From contig JALUXH010000199.1 in NCBI GenBank assembly GCA_027019065.1, positions 1 to 41,270 of the forward strand: a stretch of 41,270 nucleotides of DNA, given 5' to 3'. Both the position numbers and the translations under genes were made by a program. This stretch comes from Anaerolineales bacterium (GTDB taxonomy: Bacteria; Chloroflexota; Anaerolineae; Anaerolineales; DRMV01). Of this stretch, positions 7,212 to 14,614 are shown piece after piece. Each line of letters begins with the position of its first letter. Position 1 is the stretch's first letter. A model generated the notes under the pieces. It saw nothing but the letters and a program-made list of their open reading frames with translations. It did no database searches and was not told where the DNA came from.

Positions 7212-7892
7212 ATGAAACGTTTGTGGATTTTTCTGGCCGCCCTTGTGGTGCTGCTGATGGCCTGCAGTTTCAGTTTCGGCAGCGGTTCAGGGGGAAGCCC
7301 CTCTGCCACGGCCACGCCTCAGGCCAAAATTCTTTTCCAGGATGATTTTTCCGACCCGGGAAGCGGCTGGGACCGGGTGAAGGATGACACCACGGGCAGC
7401 CTGACCGATTACGTGGACGGCCGCTATCGCATCCTGGTGAACGAAAGCCAGACCGACATTTGGGCCAACCCCGGCAAGAACTTTGACGGCGATATTGTGG
7501 TCGCCGTAGACGCCGTGCGCAACAGCGGCCCGAAAGACAACGATTTCGGCATCATCTGCCGCTATCAAGACGCCGACAATTATTATTACTTCGTGATCAG
7601 CAGCGACGGCTACGTCGGCATTGGCAAAGTGGTCAACGGGGAGCAGAAACTTTTGAACAAAGAAGGCAAAATGGTGCCTTCGGACAAGCTGCCCCAGGGC
7701 AAAGATGCGACTTATCACCTGGTGGCCAGTTGTATTGGCGATGTGCTCACCCTGACCGTAAACGGCAAGCGCATCATGACCGTCAAAGACGGCAGCCTGG
7801 CCCCCTCGGGCGATGCGGGTTTGCTGGCAGGCACCTTTGACACCAAAGGCACCGATATCCTTTTTGACAACTTTGTCGTGCGGCGGCCGTAA
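7212..7892 (+). CDS. Secreted lipoprotein with concanavalin-like (LamG/DUF1080-type) domain
   Basis: The protein has 226 residues from ATG 7212, which follows AAAGGAG. A type II signal peptide ends in the lipobox LLMAC with the lipidated cysteine at 18. A short Gly/Ser/Thr/Ala linker follows. The remaining 190 residues form one domain with the pattern of family 16-like or DUF1080 beta-sandwiches: ILFQDDFSDPGSGWDRV, YVDGRYRILV, DNDFGIICRYQDADNYYYFVIS, YHLVASCIGDVLTLTVNGKRI and DILFDNFVV. Such domains bind or cleave glycans; no catalytic pair can be named here. It is probably anchored outside the membrane. It is monocistronic between its own promoter and a terminator at 7916. Confidence 0.8.
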   Translation: MKRLWIFLAALVVLLMACSFSFGSGSGGSPSATATPQAKILFQDDFSDPGSGWDRVKDDTTGSLTDYVDGRYRILVNESQTDIWANPGKNFDGDIVVAVDAVRNSGPKDNDFGIICRYQDADNYYYFVISSDGYVGIGKVVNGEQKLLNKEGKMVPSDKLPQGKDATYHLVASCIGDVLTLTVNGKRIMTVKDGSLAPSGDAGLLAGTFDTKGTDILFDNFVVRRP

Positions 7893-7915
7893 AGGCCGGA
7901 AAAGGATGCTTTCAG

Positions 7916-7944
7916 GGCGCGTGGCGTTGGTCACGCGCCTTTTT
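7916..7944 (+). terminator. intrinsic terminator of the lipoprotein gene
   Basis: An 8-bp perfect GC-rich stem (GGCGCGTG at 7916-7923, CACGCGCC at 7932-7939) is followed by five T, 23 bases after the stop codon. Confidence 0.8.
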
Positions 7945-7981
7945 CGCGCATCCATTCAGCCTACTTGGGGCAGGCAATGTA

Positions 7982-8002
7982 GGGCGGGATGCCGTCTCGC
8001 CC
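7982..8002. repeat. short GC-rich palindromic repeat, copy 1
   Basis: This imperfect inverted repeat starts GGGCGGGATGCC and ends TCTCGCCC. A similar unit is at 13074-13093 (GGGCGGGACGCCGTTCCGCC), and a shorter relative is at 13476-13492 in the lacI leader. All three are intergenic. Confidence 0.5.
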
Positions 8003-8050
8003 CCACGGCTGACACCCAGCCCTAAACCCCATCAAGATTGCCAGGGAAGG

Positions 8051-8390
8051 AAAACGCCGAGAGACGCAGAGGGAGCAAAGAGCGCAAAGAGATTTTCTGT
8101 TTTTGTGCTGTGATTTGTGAAATCTCTGTGGTTTCTCCTCGCCAGGGCTGAACAGTTCCCCACAATTTGTAACTGTTCAGCCCACCTGCGATGAAAACGC
8201 CGAGGCACACAGGAGACCAAAGGTTACAACGGCATCACGCCAAGAGCGCAAAGGGAACAAAGACGCAAAGTCAACTTCTGTGTTTTCTGCGACGCTTCTG
8301 TGCTTTCTGGGGTTGCAAGCGGTGCGAATCTGTGGAAGCTGCGTCATCTGTGGTTTCTCCTTGCCCGGGCTGAACAGTTCCCCACAATTT
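8051..8390. repeat. two diverged tandem units of a CGCAGAG/GCAAAG-type intergenic repeat
   Basis: Unit 1 (about 8051-8168) and unit 2 (about 8194-8390) each begin AAAACGCCGAG. Each continues with purine-rich GACGCAGAG and GCGCAAAG words, then with the complementary type (TTCTGTG, CTCTGTGG). Each ends in a 44-base block, 8125-8168 and 8347-8390, identical at 42 positions. Between the units a 13-bp perfect inverted repeat (8145-8157 and 8171-8183, GGGCTGAACAGTT and its complement) can form a hairpin. No gene is visible between 7893 and 8391. Similar CGCAGAG-rich repeats are scattered in many unrelated bacterial genomes, but their origin is unclear. Confidence 0.75.
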
Positions 8391-8391
8391 T

Positions 8392-9186
8392 TCAATTCAT
8401 CGGTTTGTGGGCGATAAGAGCAAAAACGCGGTGAGGAACTCGCAAGGGTTCCTCAGGAAAACGGTGGCGTAGCAGACGAGCCAGGTCATCATCAAACGCG
8501 GCTATCGTTTTTGAAGCAAGACCTGCAGCAGCCACGCCGGCGCTTGCCCGTATACGCCCTCGCCAGTCTTCATGGCTGTACGGCACTTCCACATCAAACG
8601 AAAAGCTCTCAATATCCACGAATCCCCCAAAAGCCACGTCAATAAACCAATCCCGATAGATACCGGTACTGCCTGACAGTTTAAGCACCGGAAGATCAGC
8701 CCAGGCAGGGTTATAGGTTTTGATAAGTTCTTCTGTAGCCTGAACTACAGTGCCGGGCAGAGGCAGCCAGTCAAAGTGAGTGATGACCAGCTTTCCGCCG
8801 GGCCGCAAAACCCGAAAAACTTCTCCTGCCGCCTGCTGCCGCTGGAACCAATGCCAGCACTGTCCCGCACTGACCACGTCAAAGACGGCTGCTGCTAAAG
8901 GTAATGCTTCAGCCACAGCCCTTACAGGCATTAATTTTACCCCTTCTTTCTCGGCCAATTCGCAAGCCGCCAGCAGCAACGGCGCGGCTCGGTCAAGCGC
9001 AACGACTTGCCCACCGCTGGCAGCAAATCCGCGCGCCAGGCTCCCCGTGCCACTACCAATATCTAACACTCGTTGGTTAGGGAGGCCAATGGCAAAAGTT
9101 TGCAACCGGCGAAAGAGCACGAGTGGAAATCCGGCGCGGTGCCGAGCGTAGTCCGAAGCAGTGCGCCCAAAATCGATATTCGTCAT
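8392..9186 (-). CDS. Class I SAM-dependent methyltransferase
   Basis: The protein has 264 residues from ATG 9186; an upstream TTG at 9210 adds 8 residues without family support. The Rossmann methyltransferase core shows motif I VLDIGSGTGSLARGF, the acidic end of strand 2 VVALDRAAPLL, motif III-like VFDVVSAGQCWHWF, and VLRPGGKLVITHFDW. This resembles the UbiE/Methyltransf_11 small-molecule group, often with the FGRTASDYARHRAGFP start seen here. The substrate is unknown. No clear Shine-Dalgarno site was found. The gene is visibly less GC-rich than its surroundings and is boxed between the repeat units at 8051-8390 and the palindromic element at 9235-9433. It was therefore probably acquired. Confidence 0.85.
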   Translation of the reverse strand: MTNIDFGRTASDYARHRAGFPLVLFRRLQTFAIGLPNQRVLDIGSGTGSLARGFAASGGQVVALDRAAPLLLAACELAEKEGVKLMPVRAVAEALPLAAAVFDVVSAGQCWHWFQRQQAAGEVFRVLRPGGKLVITHFDWLPLPGTVVQATEELIKTYNPAWADLPVLKLSGSTGIYRDWFIDVAFGGFVDIESFSFDVEVPYSHEDWRGRIRASAGVAAAGLASKTIAAFDDDLARLLRHRFPEEPLRVPHRVFALIAHKPMN

Positions 9187-9234
9187 GTTCTGAGAGTCGT
9201 CTGATTCCAACGCAACGTCAATCTCAATTAAGGT

Positions 9235-9433
9235 CTCATGTTACGCAGCTGAGTATCCACATATCTAAGCGCCCTCACCTTACCCCCGCTGCGCGCCCCC
9301 TCTCCTCTCCCAGTGGGAGAGGAGAGGGGGCCGAGCCGCCGCGAAGAGGGAGTGGTGAGGGCGAAAAGGCCGAATGTTCAACGGTTTCATAGGGTGAAAT
9401 TGCTGCCTGTCAATCACTGCTGCGTAACGTGAG
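9235..9433. mobile_element. MITE-like element with 15-bp inverted ends and a central hairpin
   Basis: CTCATGTTACGCAGC (9235-9249) and GCTGCGTAACGTGAG (9419-9433) are inverted copies with one mismatch. Inside, GCCCTCACC (9271-9279) and GGTGAGGGC (9354-9362) are a perfect inverted pair. In the middle two 17-base perfect arms (9296-9312 and 9314-9330) are separated by one base. There is no transposase frame. A flanking target duplication was not found with confidence. It lies between the methyltransferase promoter side and the end of ftsH. Confidence 0.55.
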
Positions 9434-9480
9434 TTAAGGTGGCAGATTGGATATCGTGAACCCAAGTCCTGCGCTTTCTT

Positions 9481-11349
9481 TCAGGCGGCGCTGCCTTTGG
9501 GCCTGGGGGTGGCCCGCTTGGGCACCGGCGGCGGGAAGATGGCTTCAAATTCCTCCCGCGAGAGGGTTTCTTCTTCCAGCAGCCGCTGGGCGACGGCGTC
9601 CAGTTTGTCGCGGTATTTCTGCAGCAGGCTTTTGGCCTGGGTATAGGCTTCGTTTACCAGGCGGCGCACTTCGGCGTCGATTTGTTCGGCGATGGTTTCC
9701 GAGTAATCGCGCTGTTCGGCGATTTCCCGGCCGAGGAAGACCAGTTCCTCTTTCTTCCCATAGACCAGCGGCCCCAGGTCATCGCTCATGCCCCAGCGCA
9801 TCACCATGGTGCGCGCCAGGCGGGTGACGCGCTCTAAGTCGTTGGAAGCGCCAGAGGTAATGTCGTCGAACACCAGTTCCTCCGCGGCGCGCCCTCCCAT
9901 CAGGCCGACCATGTCGGCAAACACCTTGCGGCGCGACATCAGGGTGCGGTCTTCTTCCGGAAGGGTGAGGGTGTAGCCGCCGGCCATACCGCGGGCGATG
10001 ATGGAAACCTTGTGCACCGGGTCGGCTTCCGGCAGTGCCTGCATCACCACCGCGTGCCCGGCTTCGTGGTAGGCCACGATGCGCTTTTCGTCTTCGTTGA
10101 TGACGCGGCTCTTGCGCTGCGGCCCGGCGATGACCCGCTCAATGGCTTCCTCAAAATCCGGCTGTTCAATAATCTGGCTGCCGCGGCGGGCGGCGAGGAT
10201 GGCGGCTTCGTTGACCAGGTTTTCCAGGTCGGCGCCCACGAAGCCCGGCGTGGAGCGCGCCAGCACCTTCAAATCCACATCGGGGGAAATCGGCTTGCCG
10301 CGCACATGCACTTTGAGGATGGCTTCCCGGCCGCGCATGTCGGGGCGGTCGAGCACCACGCGGCGGTCGAAGCGGCCCGGGCGCAGCAGCGCCGGGTCGA
10401 GGATGTCGGGGCGGTTGGTGGCGGCCATCACGATGATGTTGGTGTCGCTGTCAAAGCCGTCCATTTCCACCAGCAACTGGTTGAGGGTTTGTTCACGTTC
10501 GTCGTGGCTGCCGCCCAGCCCCGCCCCCCGCTGGCGGCCTACGGCGTCAATTTCGTCCACAAACACGATGCAGGGGGAGTGCCGCTTGGCCTGGTCAAAC
10601 AGGTCGCGCACGCGGCTGGCGCCCACGCCGACGAACATTTCCACAAATTCCGAGCCGGAGATGGAGAAGAAGGGCACGCCCGCTTCCCCGGCCACGGCTT
10701 TTGCCAGCAGGGTTTTGCCCGTCCCCGGCGGCCCCACCAGCAGCACCCCTTTGGGGATGCGCGCGCCGAGGGCGAGGAATTTCTCGGGTTCTTTCAGAAA
10801 CTCCACGACTTCCTGCAATTCTTCTTTGGCTTCGTCCACACCGGCCACGTCGTCAAAAGTCACCATGGGGCGGTCGCCAGTGAACATACGGGCGCGCGAT
10901 TTCCCGAAGGCCAGCGCGCCGCCGCCCCCGCCCTGGCTCTGCCGCATCAGATACCAGAACATCGCCACCACCAGGATGATGGGCAGCACATACATCAGGC
11001 CGGTGAAAATGTCGGGCCAGATGCTGGGCGGCTGGAAATCCAGTTTGACGCGGTCGGGGGCAAGGTCGGTGGTAGAAACGCCGAGGTCGCGCAACTGCCG
11101 CAGGAAGCCTTCCCCGGGCTCGATGTTGGCATTGCGTTTGGTGCCGTCTTTGTAGATGACCTCTACCGAGGTGCTTTTGACCACCATGCGGACGATTTTG
11201 CCCGCGTGCAGGTCGGCAGCCACCTGGTTGAGGTAGAGGGGCGTTTGCTCCCCGCTTTTTCCGGCGTAACTGTACCACAGCACGGCCACCACGGCGAGGA
11301 TGATGAAAAGGTAAAGGGTAGAAGCCCGGCTCCGAGGGGGTGTATTCAC
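9481..11349 (-). CDS. ftsH: ATP-dependent zinc metalloprotease FtsH
   Basis: The protein has 622 residues. It is a membrane-anchored AAA+ protease that degrades misassembled membrane proteins and short-lived regulators. Two membrane segments lie near 12-29 and 116-134, with the extracytoplasmic domain between them. The AAA domain has Walker A GPPGTGKT (206-213), Walker [12 protein letters not shown], and the second region of homology [20 protein letters not shown]. The protease domain has the zinc site H428-EAG-H432. The C-terminus is Pro/Arg/Lys-rich. GTG 11349 is chosen because GGAGG lies 5 bases upstream; an ATG 10 codons earlier has no such site. It follows the MFS gene on the same strand, 160 bases away. 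Confidence 0.96.
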   Translation of the reverse strand: MNTPPRSRASTLYLFIILAVVAVLWYSYAGKSGEQTPLYLNQVAADLHAGKIVRMVVKSTSVEVIYKDGTKRNANIEPGEGFLRQLRDLGVSTTDLAPDRVKLDFQPPSIWPDIFTGLMYVLPIILVVAMFWYLMRQSQGGGGGALAFGKSRARMFTGDRPMVTFDDVAGVDEAKEELQEVVEFLKEPEKFLALGARIPKGVLLVGPPGTGKTLLAKAVAGEAGVPFFSISGSEFVEMFVGVGASRVRDLFDQAKRHSPCIVFVDEIDAVGRQRGAGLGGSHDEREQTLNQLLVEMDGFDSDTNIIVMAATNRPDILDPALLRPGRFDRRVVLDRPDMRGREAILKVHVRGKPISPDVDLKVLARSTPGFVGADLENLVNEAAILAARRGSQIIEQPDFEEAIERVIAGPQRKSRVINEDEKRIVAYHEAGHAVVMQALPEADPVHKVSIIARGMAGGYTLTLPEEDRTLMSRRKVFADMVGLMGGRAAEELVFDDITSGASNDLERVTRLARTMVMRWGMSDDLGPLVYGKKEELVFLGREIAEQRDYSETIAEQIDAEVRRLVNEAYTQAKSLLQKYRDKLDAVAQRLLEEETLSREEFEAIFPPPVPKRATPRPKGSAA

Positions 11350-11435
11350 AGAAACCTCCGTTCGCTTAAGTGGCAACAACGCCCCTCCGCCGCAGCGGGG
11401 CGGGGCTGTTGAGAGATGTCCATCACTGTTGACAA

Positions 11436-11441
11436 ATTATA
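11436..11441 (-). promoter_or_regulatory. candidate -10 element of ftsH
   Basis: TATAAT on the minus strand, preceded by GG. A start about 7 bases downstream would give a leader of about 80 bases. No recognisable -35 was found, so confidence is limited. Confidence 0.4.
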
Positions 11442-11509
11442 CCAGCCGTCTTCCCTTTGCCGGGGGTTTTAACAAAATGCTCACGAAAGGGAACGCGCCG
11501 GGGCGGGCT

Positions 11510-12883
11510 TCAGGCCGTCTGGCGCTGGGCAGCCTGCTCGGCTTCCCGCCGTTTGAGCAGCAGGGAAAGCAGGAAAAGCACCGCCGCGATGCCGCCCAGC
11601 ACCTGGAACGAGGCGGCATAACCGGCCACGCCGCCGCCCATGCTGGCGGCCACCGCGCCGACCACCGCGCCGGTCAGCATTTGCCCGACTTTCGTCATCA
11701 CCGAAATCAGCGCCTGCGCCGAGGCGCGCTCTTCCGCCGGGGCTTCGGCCAGCATGATGTAGCGCAGCGGCGCGCCCAGCAGCGCCGAAAGCCCAAAGCC
11801 GATGAGGATGGCTGCCGTGTAAAACGCAGCCGTGCTCAGGTGCAGGAAGCCCAACATCGCCGTGCCGATGGCCGCCAGCGCCGTGCCCAACATGATGACC
11901 CGCCGCGAGCCGACTTTATCCAGCCCGTGGCCGAAAAGCGGCGCGCCAATGGAAAGCGTGGCCACCACCGGCAGCAGCATGAAACTGGCCTTCGACTCGC
12001 TGACCCCAAACGCCGCCACCAGCAGCGCCGGGATGAACACCATGCTGCCTTCCACCACGCCGGCCCCGAAGGCCAGCGCGTTGGCCAGCACCAGTTGGCG
12101 CCCGCCGAACAGCCTCGGGTGGATGATGGGGTCAGCGGCGCGGCGTTCCACCCACGCCAGCACGGGCAGCAGCACCACCCCCAGGAGCAGGAACCCCGCC
12201 ACCCGCGGCGAGCGGGCGCTTTCCGCCAGATGGGCAGCGTCTAACTGATTGAGCGCATAAGCCAGGCTGCTGAGCAAGGCCGCCAGCAGCAGCATGCCCT
12301 GCCAGTCGGCTTTCCCCTTGCCCCCCTTGCCCGTGGAAGGCAGCCAGCGCCACGCGGCCGGAATCAGCAGCAAAGCAAAGGGCAGCGGCCCCCAGAAAAG
12401 CATGTGCCACGAGAAGAACTTGAGCACCACCCCCGCCAGTATCGGCCCGATGAGGAAAGCCACGCCGAAGACCGAACCGATGATGCCCAACGCCCTTCCG
12501 CGGCGTTCGGGCGGGAAGGTGTCGCCGATGACCGCCGAAGCCACCGGGAAGATGCCGCCGGCCCCGAAGCCCTGAATGCCGCGCCCCACGATGACCCATG
12601 TGAGCGAAGGAGCCAGCGCCACCACCACCGAGCCCGCAGCAAACAGCAGGACGTCGGCAATATACACATCGCGCCGCCCCAGCCGGTCGGAAAGTTTCGC
12701 CATCAGCGGCGTGCCGATGAGGTTGAAGAGCAAATAAGTGGTGAAGACCCACACCACGGCCCGGTCGGTGGTGTGAAAACCGTCGCGAATGGCCGGCAGC
12801 GCCGGGCCGATGATGGCAATGTCAATGGCTGCCATCAGCACGCCGAGGAAAAGCACCCACAGCACAGGGTTGCGATTTTTCAT
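11510..12883 (-). CDS. MFS transporter, drug:H+ antiporter type
   Basis: The protein has 457 residues and is almost entirely hydrophobic helices, consistent with 12 to 14 membrane segments. The N-terminus MAAIDIAIIGPALPAI and the motif A loop MAKLSDRLGRRDVY are typical of the DHA (EmrB/QacA-like) group. Motif C is GIIGSVFGVAFLIGPILAG, with a second motif A-like loop GHGLDKVGSRRVI halfway. It probably exports a toxic compound with proton exchange; the substrate is unknown. ATG 12883 has a good AAGGAG. An extended -10 and a 14-bp palindrome upstream suggest repressor control, although no regulator gene is adjacent. Confidence 0.88.
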   Translation of the reverse strand: MKNRNPVLWVLFLGVLMAAIDIAIIGPALPAIRDGFHTTDRAVVWVFTTYLLFNLIGTPLMAKLSDRLGRRDVYIADVLLFAAGSVVVALAPSLTWVIVGRGIQGFGAGGIFPVASAVIGDTFPPERRGRALGIIGSVFGVAFLIGPILAGVVLKFFSWHMLFWGPLPFALLLIPAAWRWLPSTGKGGKGKADWQGMLLLAALLSSLAYALNQLDAAHLAESARSPRVAGFLLLGVVLLPVLAWVERRAADPIIHPRLFGGRQLVLANALAFGAGVVEGSMVFIPALLVAAFGVSESKASFMLLPVVATLSIGAPLFGHGLDKVGSRRVIMLGTALAAIGTAMLGFLHLSTAAFYTAAILIGFGLSALLGAPLRYIMLAEAPAEERASAQALISVMTKVGQMLTGAVVGAVAASMGGGVAGYAASFQVLGGIAAVLFLLSLLLKRREAEQAAQRQTA

Positions 12884-12986
12884 CTCTCTGCTCCTTCCGT
12901 GCGTTGATTGGCAGGCGCCGGAAGCGCCCTGCTGCTGCCGGTCATACCGGATCAGGAGGGCGTACGCAAAACCGCCTGCCGGAGAG

Positions 12987-13000
12987 TTACCATTTGGTAA
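12987..13000. promoter_or_regulatory. palindromic operator candidate upstream of the exporter
   Basis: TTACCA-TT-TGGTAA is a perfect 6-bp inverted repeat with a 2-base centre. It lies a few bases downstream of the predicted transcription start of the exporter gene, where a MarR- or TetR-type repressor would block initiation. The binding protein is not identified. Confidence 0.45.
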
Positions 13001-13009
13001 GTTCTGGGA

Positions 13010-13018
13010 ATTGTACCA
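13010..13018 (-). promoter_or_regulatory. extended -10 promoter of the exporter gene
   Basis: On the minus strand the sequence reads TGGTACAAT, a TG-n-TACAAT extended -10. The -35 region is poor, as is usual for this class. The predicted start is near 13003. Confidence 0.5.
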
Positions 13019-13073
13019 TAAAATGGCAACAAGACTCGCCGGAACAAACCCTCCGGCGCACTAAAATGTTGCA

Positions 13074-13093
13074 GGGCGGGACGCCGTTCCGCC
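13074..13093. repeat. short GC-rich palindromic repeat, copy 2
   Basis: GGGCGGGACGCCGTTCCGCC is close to the copy at 7982-8002 and can fold on itself (GGCGGGA against TTCCGCC). Confidence 0.5.
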
Positions 13094-13170
13094 TTACGAG
13101 GGCCTGTTTTTGTAACTGCCTACGCTGGGGTGCCCTCCAGGCGTCTTGATGTGCTGCGCCTTTGCCATAC

Positions 13171-13217
13171 CCCTCCCCTTGCTCCCCTCCCCGCATGCGG
13201 GGAGGGGATGGGGGTGG
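13171..13217. repeat. palindromic intergenic hairpin repeat, copy 2
   Basis: The centre (13184-13207) is a perfect 24-bp palindrome with arms CCCCTCCCCGCA and TGCGGGGAGGGG. The outer segments ACCCCTCCCC and GGGGTGGGGT pair imperfectly. It is the same style as the cores at 9271-9362 and 23346-23455. Confidence 0.6.
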
Positions 13218-13416
13218 GGTCAACGCAGCGGCGGCGGCGCCAAAGAAAAACGCGGTGTGAAAACACGCCTCGCATTGCCAGCGCTACGATTTGGGTAGGC
13301 AATTACTTTTTTTCGGCGTTTGGCCGGGGTGGAGCGGGAATGCGGGGGTGCCGGGGGCAGGTATTTGCCCCCGGCCGTGAGGGTGTTCCCCACAACCTTT
13401 GGGTGCTCTTCACTGC

Positions 13417-13445
13417 TTGACAAAGGCCCTCACTCTCCCTATAAT
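13417..13445 (+). promoter_or_regulatory. consensus sigma70 promoter of the lacI-type gene and sugar operon
   Basis: A perfect TTGACA (13417-13422), a 17-base spacer and a perfect TATAAT (13440-13445). The expected start is near 13452, immediately before the LacI-type operator at 13456-13473. This is the strongest promoter in the window and probably needs repression. Confidence 0.88.
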
Positions 13446-13455
13446 GTAAATGCGC

Positions 13456-13473
13456 TTCCAAATCGTTTTGGAA
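13456..13473. promoter_or_regulatory. LacI-family operator
   Basis: TTCCAAATCGTTTTGGAA has 8-base arms with one mismatch around a central CG, the form typical of LacI/PurR-family sites. It covers about +5 to +22 of the predicted transcript, so the bound regulator would block initiation of its own gene and the importer operon. The site overlaps an ATG at 13450 that is not the true start. Confidence 0.75.
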
Positions 13474-13515
13474 AAGGCGGGACGCCCCGTCCATCAGCCC
13501 AAAAGGACAGGCAGC

Positions 13516-14532
13516 ATGGCCAACGCGGTCACAATCAAAGACATTGCCCGGCGGGTGGGGAAATCGGTGACGACCGTTTCGCGGGCTCTGCATGGCTATT
13601 CGGATGTCGCGCCGGAAACCCGCGAACTGGTACAGCGCGTCGCCCGCGAGATGGGCTACACCCCCAACGTCATGGCGCAGCGCCTGCAGAAGCAGCGCGC
13701 CGAAACCCTCGGCCTCATCTTGCCGACGTTTGGGCCGCGCTTTTCCGACCCCTTTTTCAGCGAATTCGTCGCCGGGGTTGGCAACCAGGCTGCCGAGCGG
13801 GGCTACGATTTGCTGCTTTCCACCCGCGCCCCCGGAGAAGAAGAAATGGTGGCTTACCGCAAGGCGGCGTTAGGGCGGCGCGTGGATGGCTTCATCATCA
13901 TCCGCACCCGCGCCAACGACGAGCGCATCCGCTTCCTGCAACAGATCGGCTTCCCGTTCGTGGCTTTCGGGCGCACCGCCGATGCCGACGGCTTCCCTTA
14001 CGTGGACGAAGACGGCGTGGAAGGTATGCGCCAGATTGCCCACCACCTGGCCGACCTGGGACACCGCCGCATTGGCTACCTTTCCCCCCCGCTGGACCTG
14101 ATGTTTGCCCAGCACCGGCTGGAAGGCCTCCGGCGCGGGCTGGCCGAGCGCGGCCTGGCGCTGGATGAAACCTACCTGCGCATCGGCGCGCTGACCGAGC
14201 AAAGCGGCTATGCCCTGGCGCGGGAGCTGCTGGCCTTGCCTTCCCCGCCCACCGCCCTTGCCTGCGGCAACGACCTGATGGCCATCGGCGCCATGCGGGC
14301 AGCGCAAGAGCAGGGTTTGAAAATCGGCAGCGACATCGCCATCAGCGGCTTTGACGACATTCCCCTGGCCCAGCACACCTTTCCCCCTTTGACCACCGTC
14401 CACCAGCCGATTTACCAAATCGGCAAACGGGTGGCTTCCATGCTGATCAACCTGGTAGAAGGCATGCCCCTGGCCGAGCGCCAGGTTTTGCTCAAACCCG
14501 AGTTCGTTGTGCGGCAATCCACGCTACCCTGA
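13516..14532 (+). CDS. LacI-family transcriptional repressor of the sugar operon
   Basis: The protein has 338 residues from ATG 13516 with an AGGACAGG ribosome site. The N-terminal helix-turn-helix is VTIKDIARRVGKSVTTVSRALHGYSDVAPETRELVQRVAREMGY, the classical LacI order, followed by the hinge helix with NVMAQRLQKQRA. The periplasmic-binding-like ligand domain starts at TLGLILPTFG and ends near ISGFDDIPLAQHTFPPLTTVHQPIYQIG. It probably binds a sugar or sugar phosphate and controls both itself, through the operator at 13456, and the downstream importer. The ligand cannot be inferred. Confidence 0.93.
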   Translation: MANAVTIKDIARRVGKSVTTVSRALHGYSDVAPETRELVQRVAREMGYTPNVMAQRLQKQRAETLGLILPTFGPRFSDPFFSEFVAGVGNQAAERGYDLLLSTRAPGEEEMVAYRKAALGRRVDGFIIIRTRANDERIRFLQQIGFPFVAFGRTADADGFPYVDEDGVEGMRQIAHHLADLGHRRIGYLSPPLDLMFAQHRLEGLRRGLAERGLALDETYLRIGALTEQSGYALARELLALPSPPTALACGNDLMAIGAMRAAQEQGLKIGSDIAISGFDDIPLAQHTFPPLTTVHQPIYQIGKRVASMLINLVEGMPLAERQVLLKPEFVVRQSTLP

Positions 14533-14614
14533 GGAGGTGCCCTCGCCAAAATCCTGTTGTGTGCCCTACCCGAATTTTCTGACCTCAGTCGCTTTTTCTA
14601 AGGAGGAAAGCAAG

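Larger units (their letters stand above)
12884..13515. other. 632-base divergent intergenic region between the exporter and lacI
   Basis: It holds, from left to right: the ribosome site of the exporter, a TTACCA-TT-TGGTAA palindrome, an extended -10 facing the exporter, two short GC-rich palindromic repeats, a 24-bp palindromic hairpin repeat, and the lacI promoter with its operator. No supported gene lies in it. Confidence 0.6.

Noticed and set aside
8145-8183. The inverted repeat as a terminator or tRNA-like RNA
   Set aside because: No T-run follows and no tRNA arms are present; half of it recurs in the repeat unit at 8367-8390.
8051-8390. CRISPR array
   Set aside because: Only two unequal, diverged units; no regular repeats and spacers and no cas genes.
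11429-11434. TTGACA on the plus strand between ftsH and the MFS gene
   Set aside because: No -10 lies at 16-18 bases, and both neighbouring genes are on the other strand.
12404-12907. Open frames on the plus strand opposite the MFS gene
   Set aside because: The minus strand encodes a complete transporter with motifs A and C; the opposite frames show no family.
12904-13420. Small plus-strand frames between the exporter and lacI
   Set aside because: They run through palindromic repeats and promoter DNA and have no ribosome sites or domains.
13450-13515. An upstream ATG for the LacI-family gene
   Set aside because: It lies on the predicted transcription start and operator; the helix-turn-helix begins right after ATG 13516, which has a ribosome site.
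14507-14614. N-terminal extension of the sugar-binding lipoprotein
   Set aside because: The signal peptide and AAGGAGG place the start at 14615.
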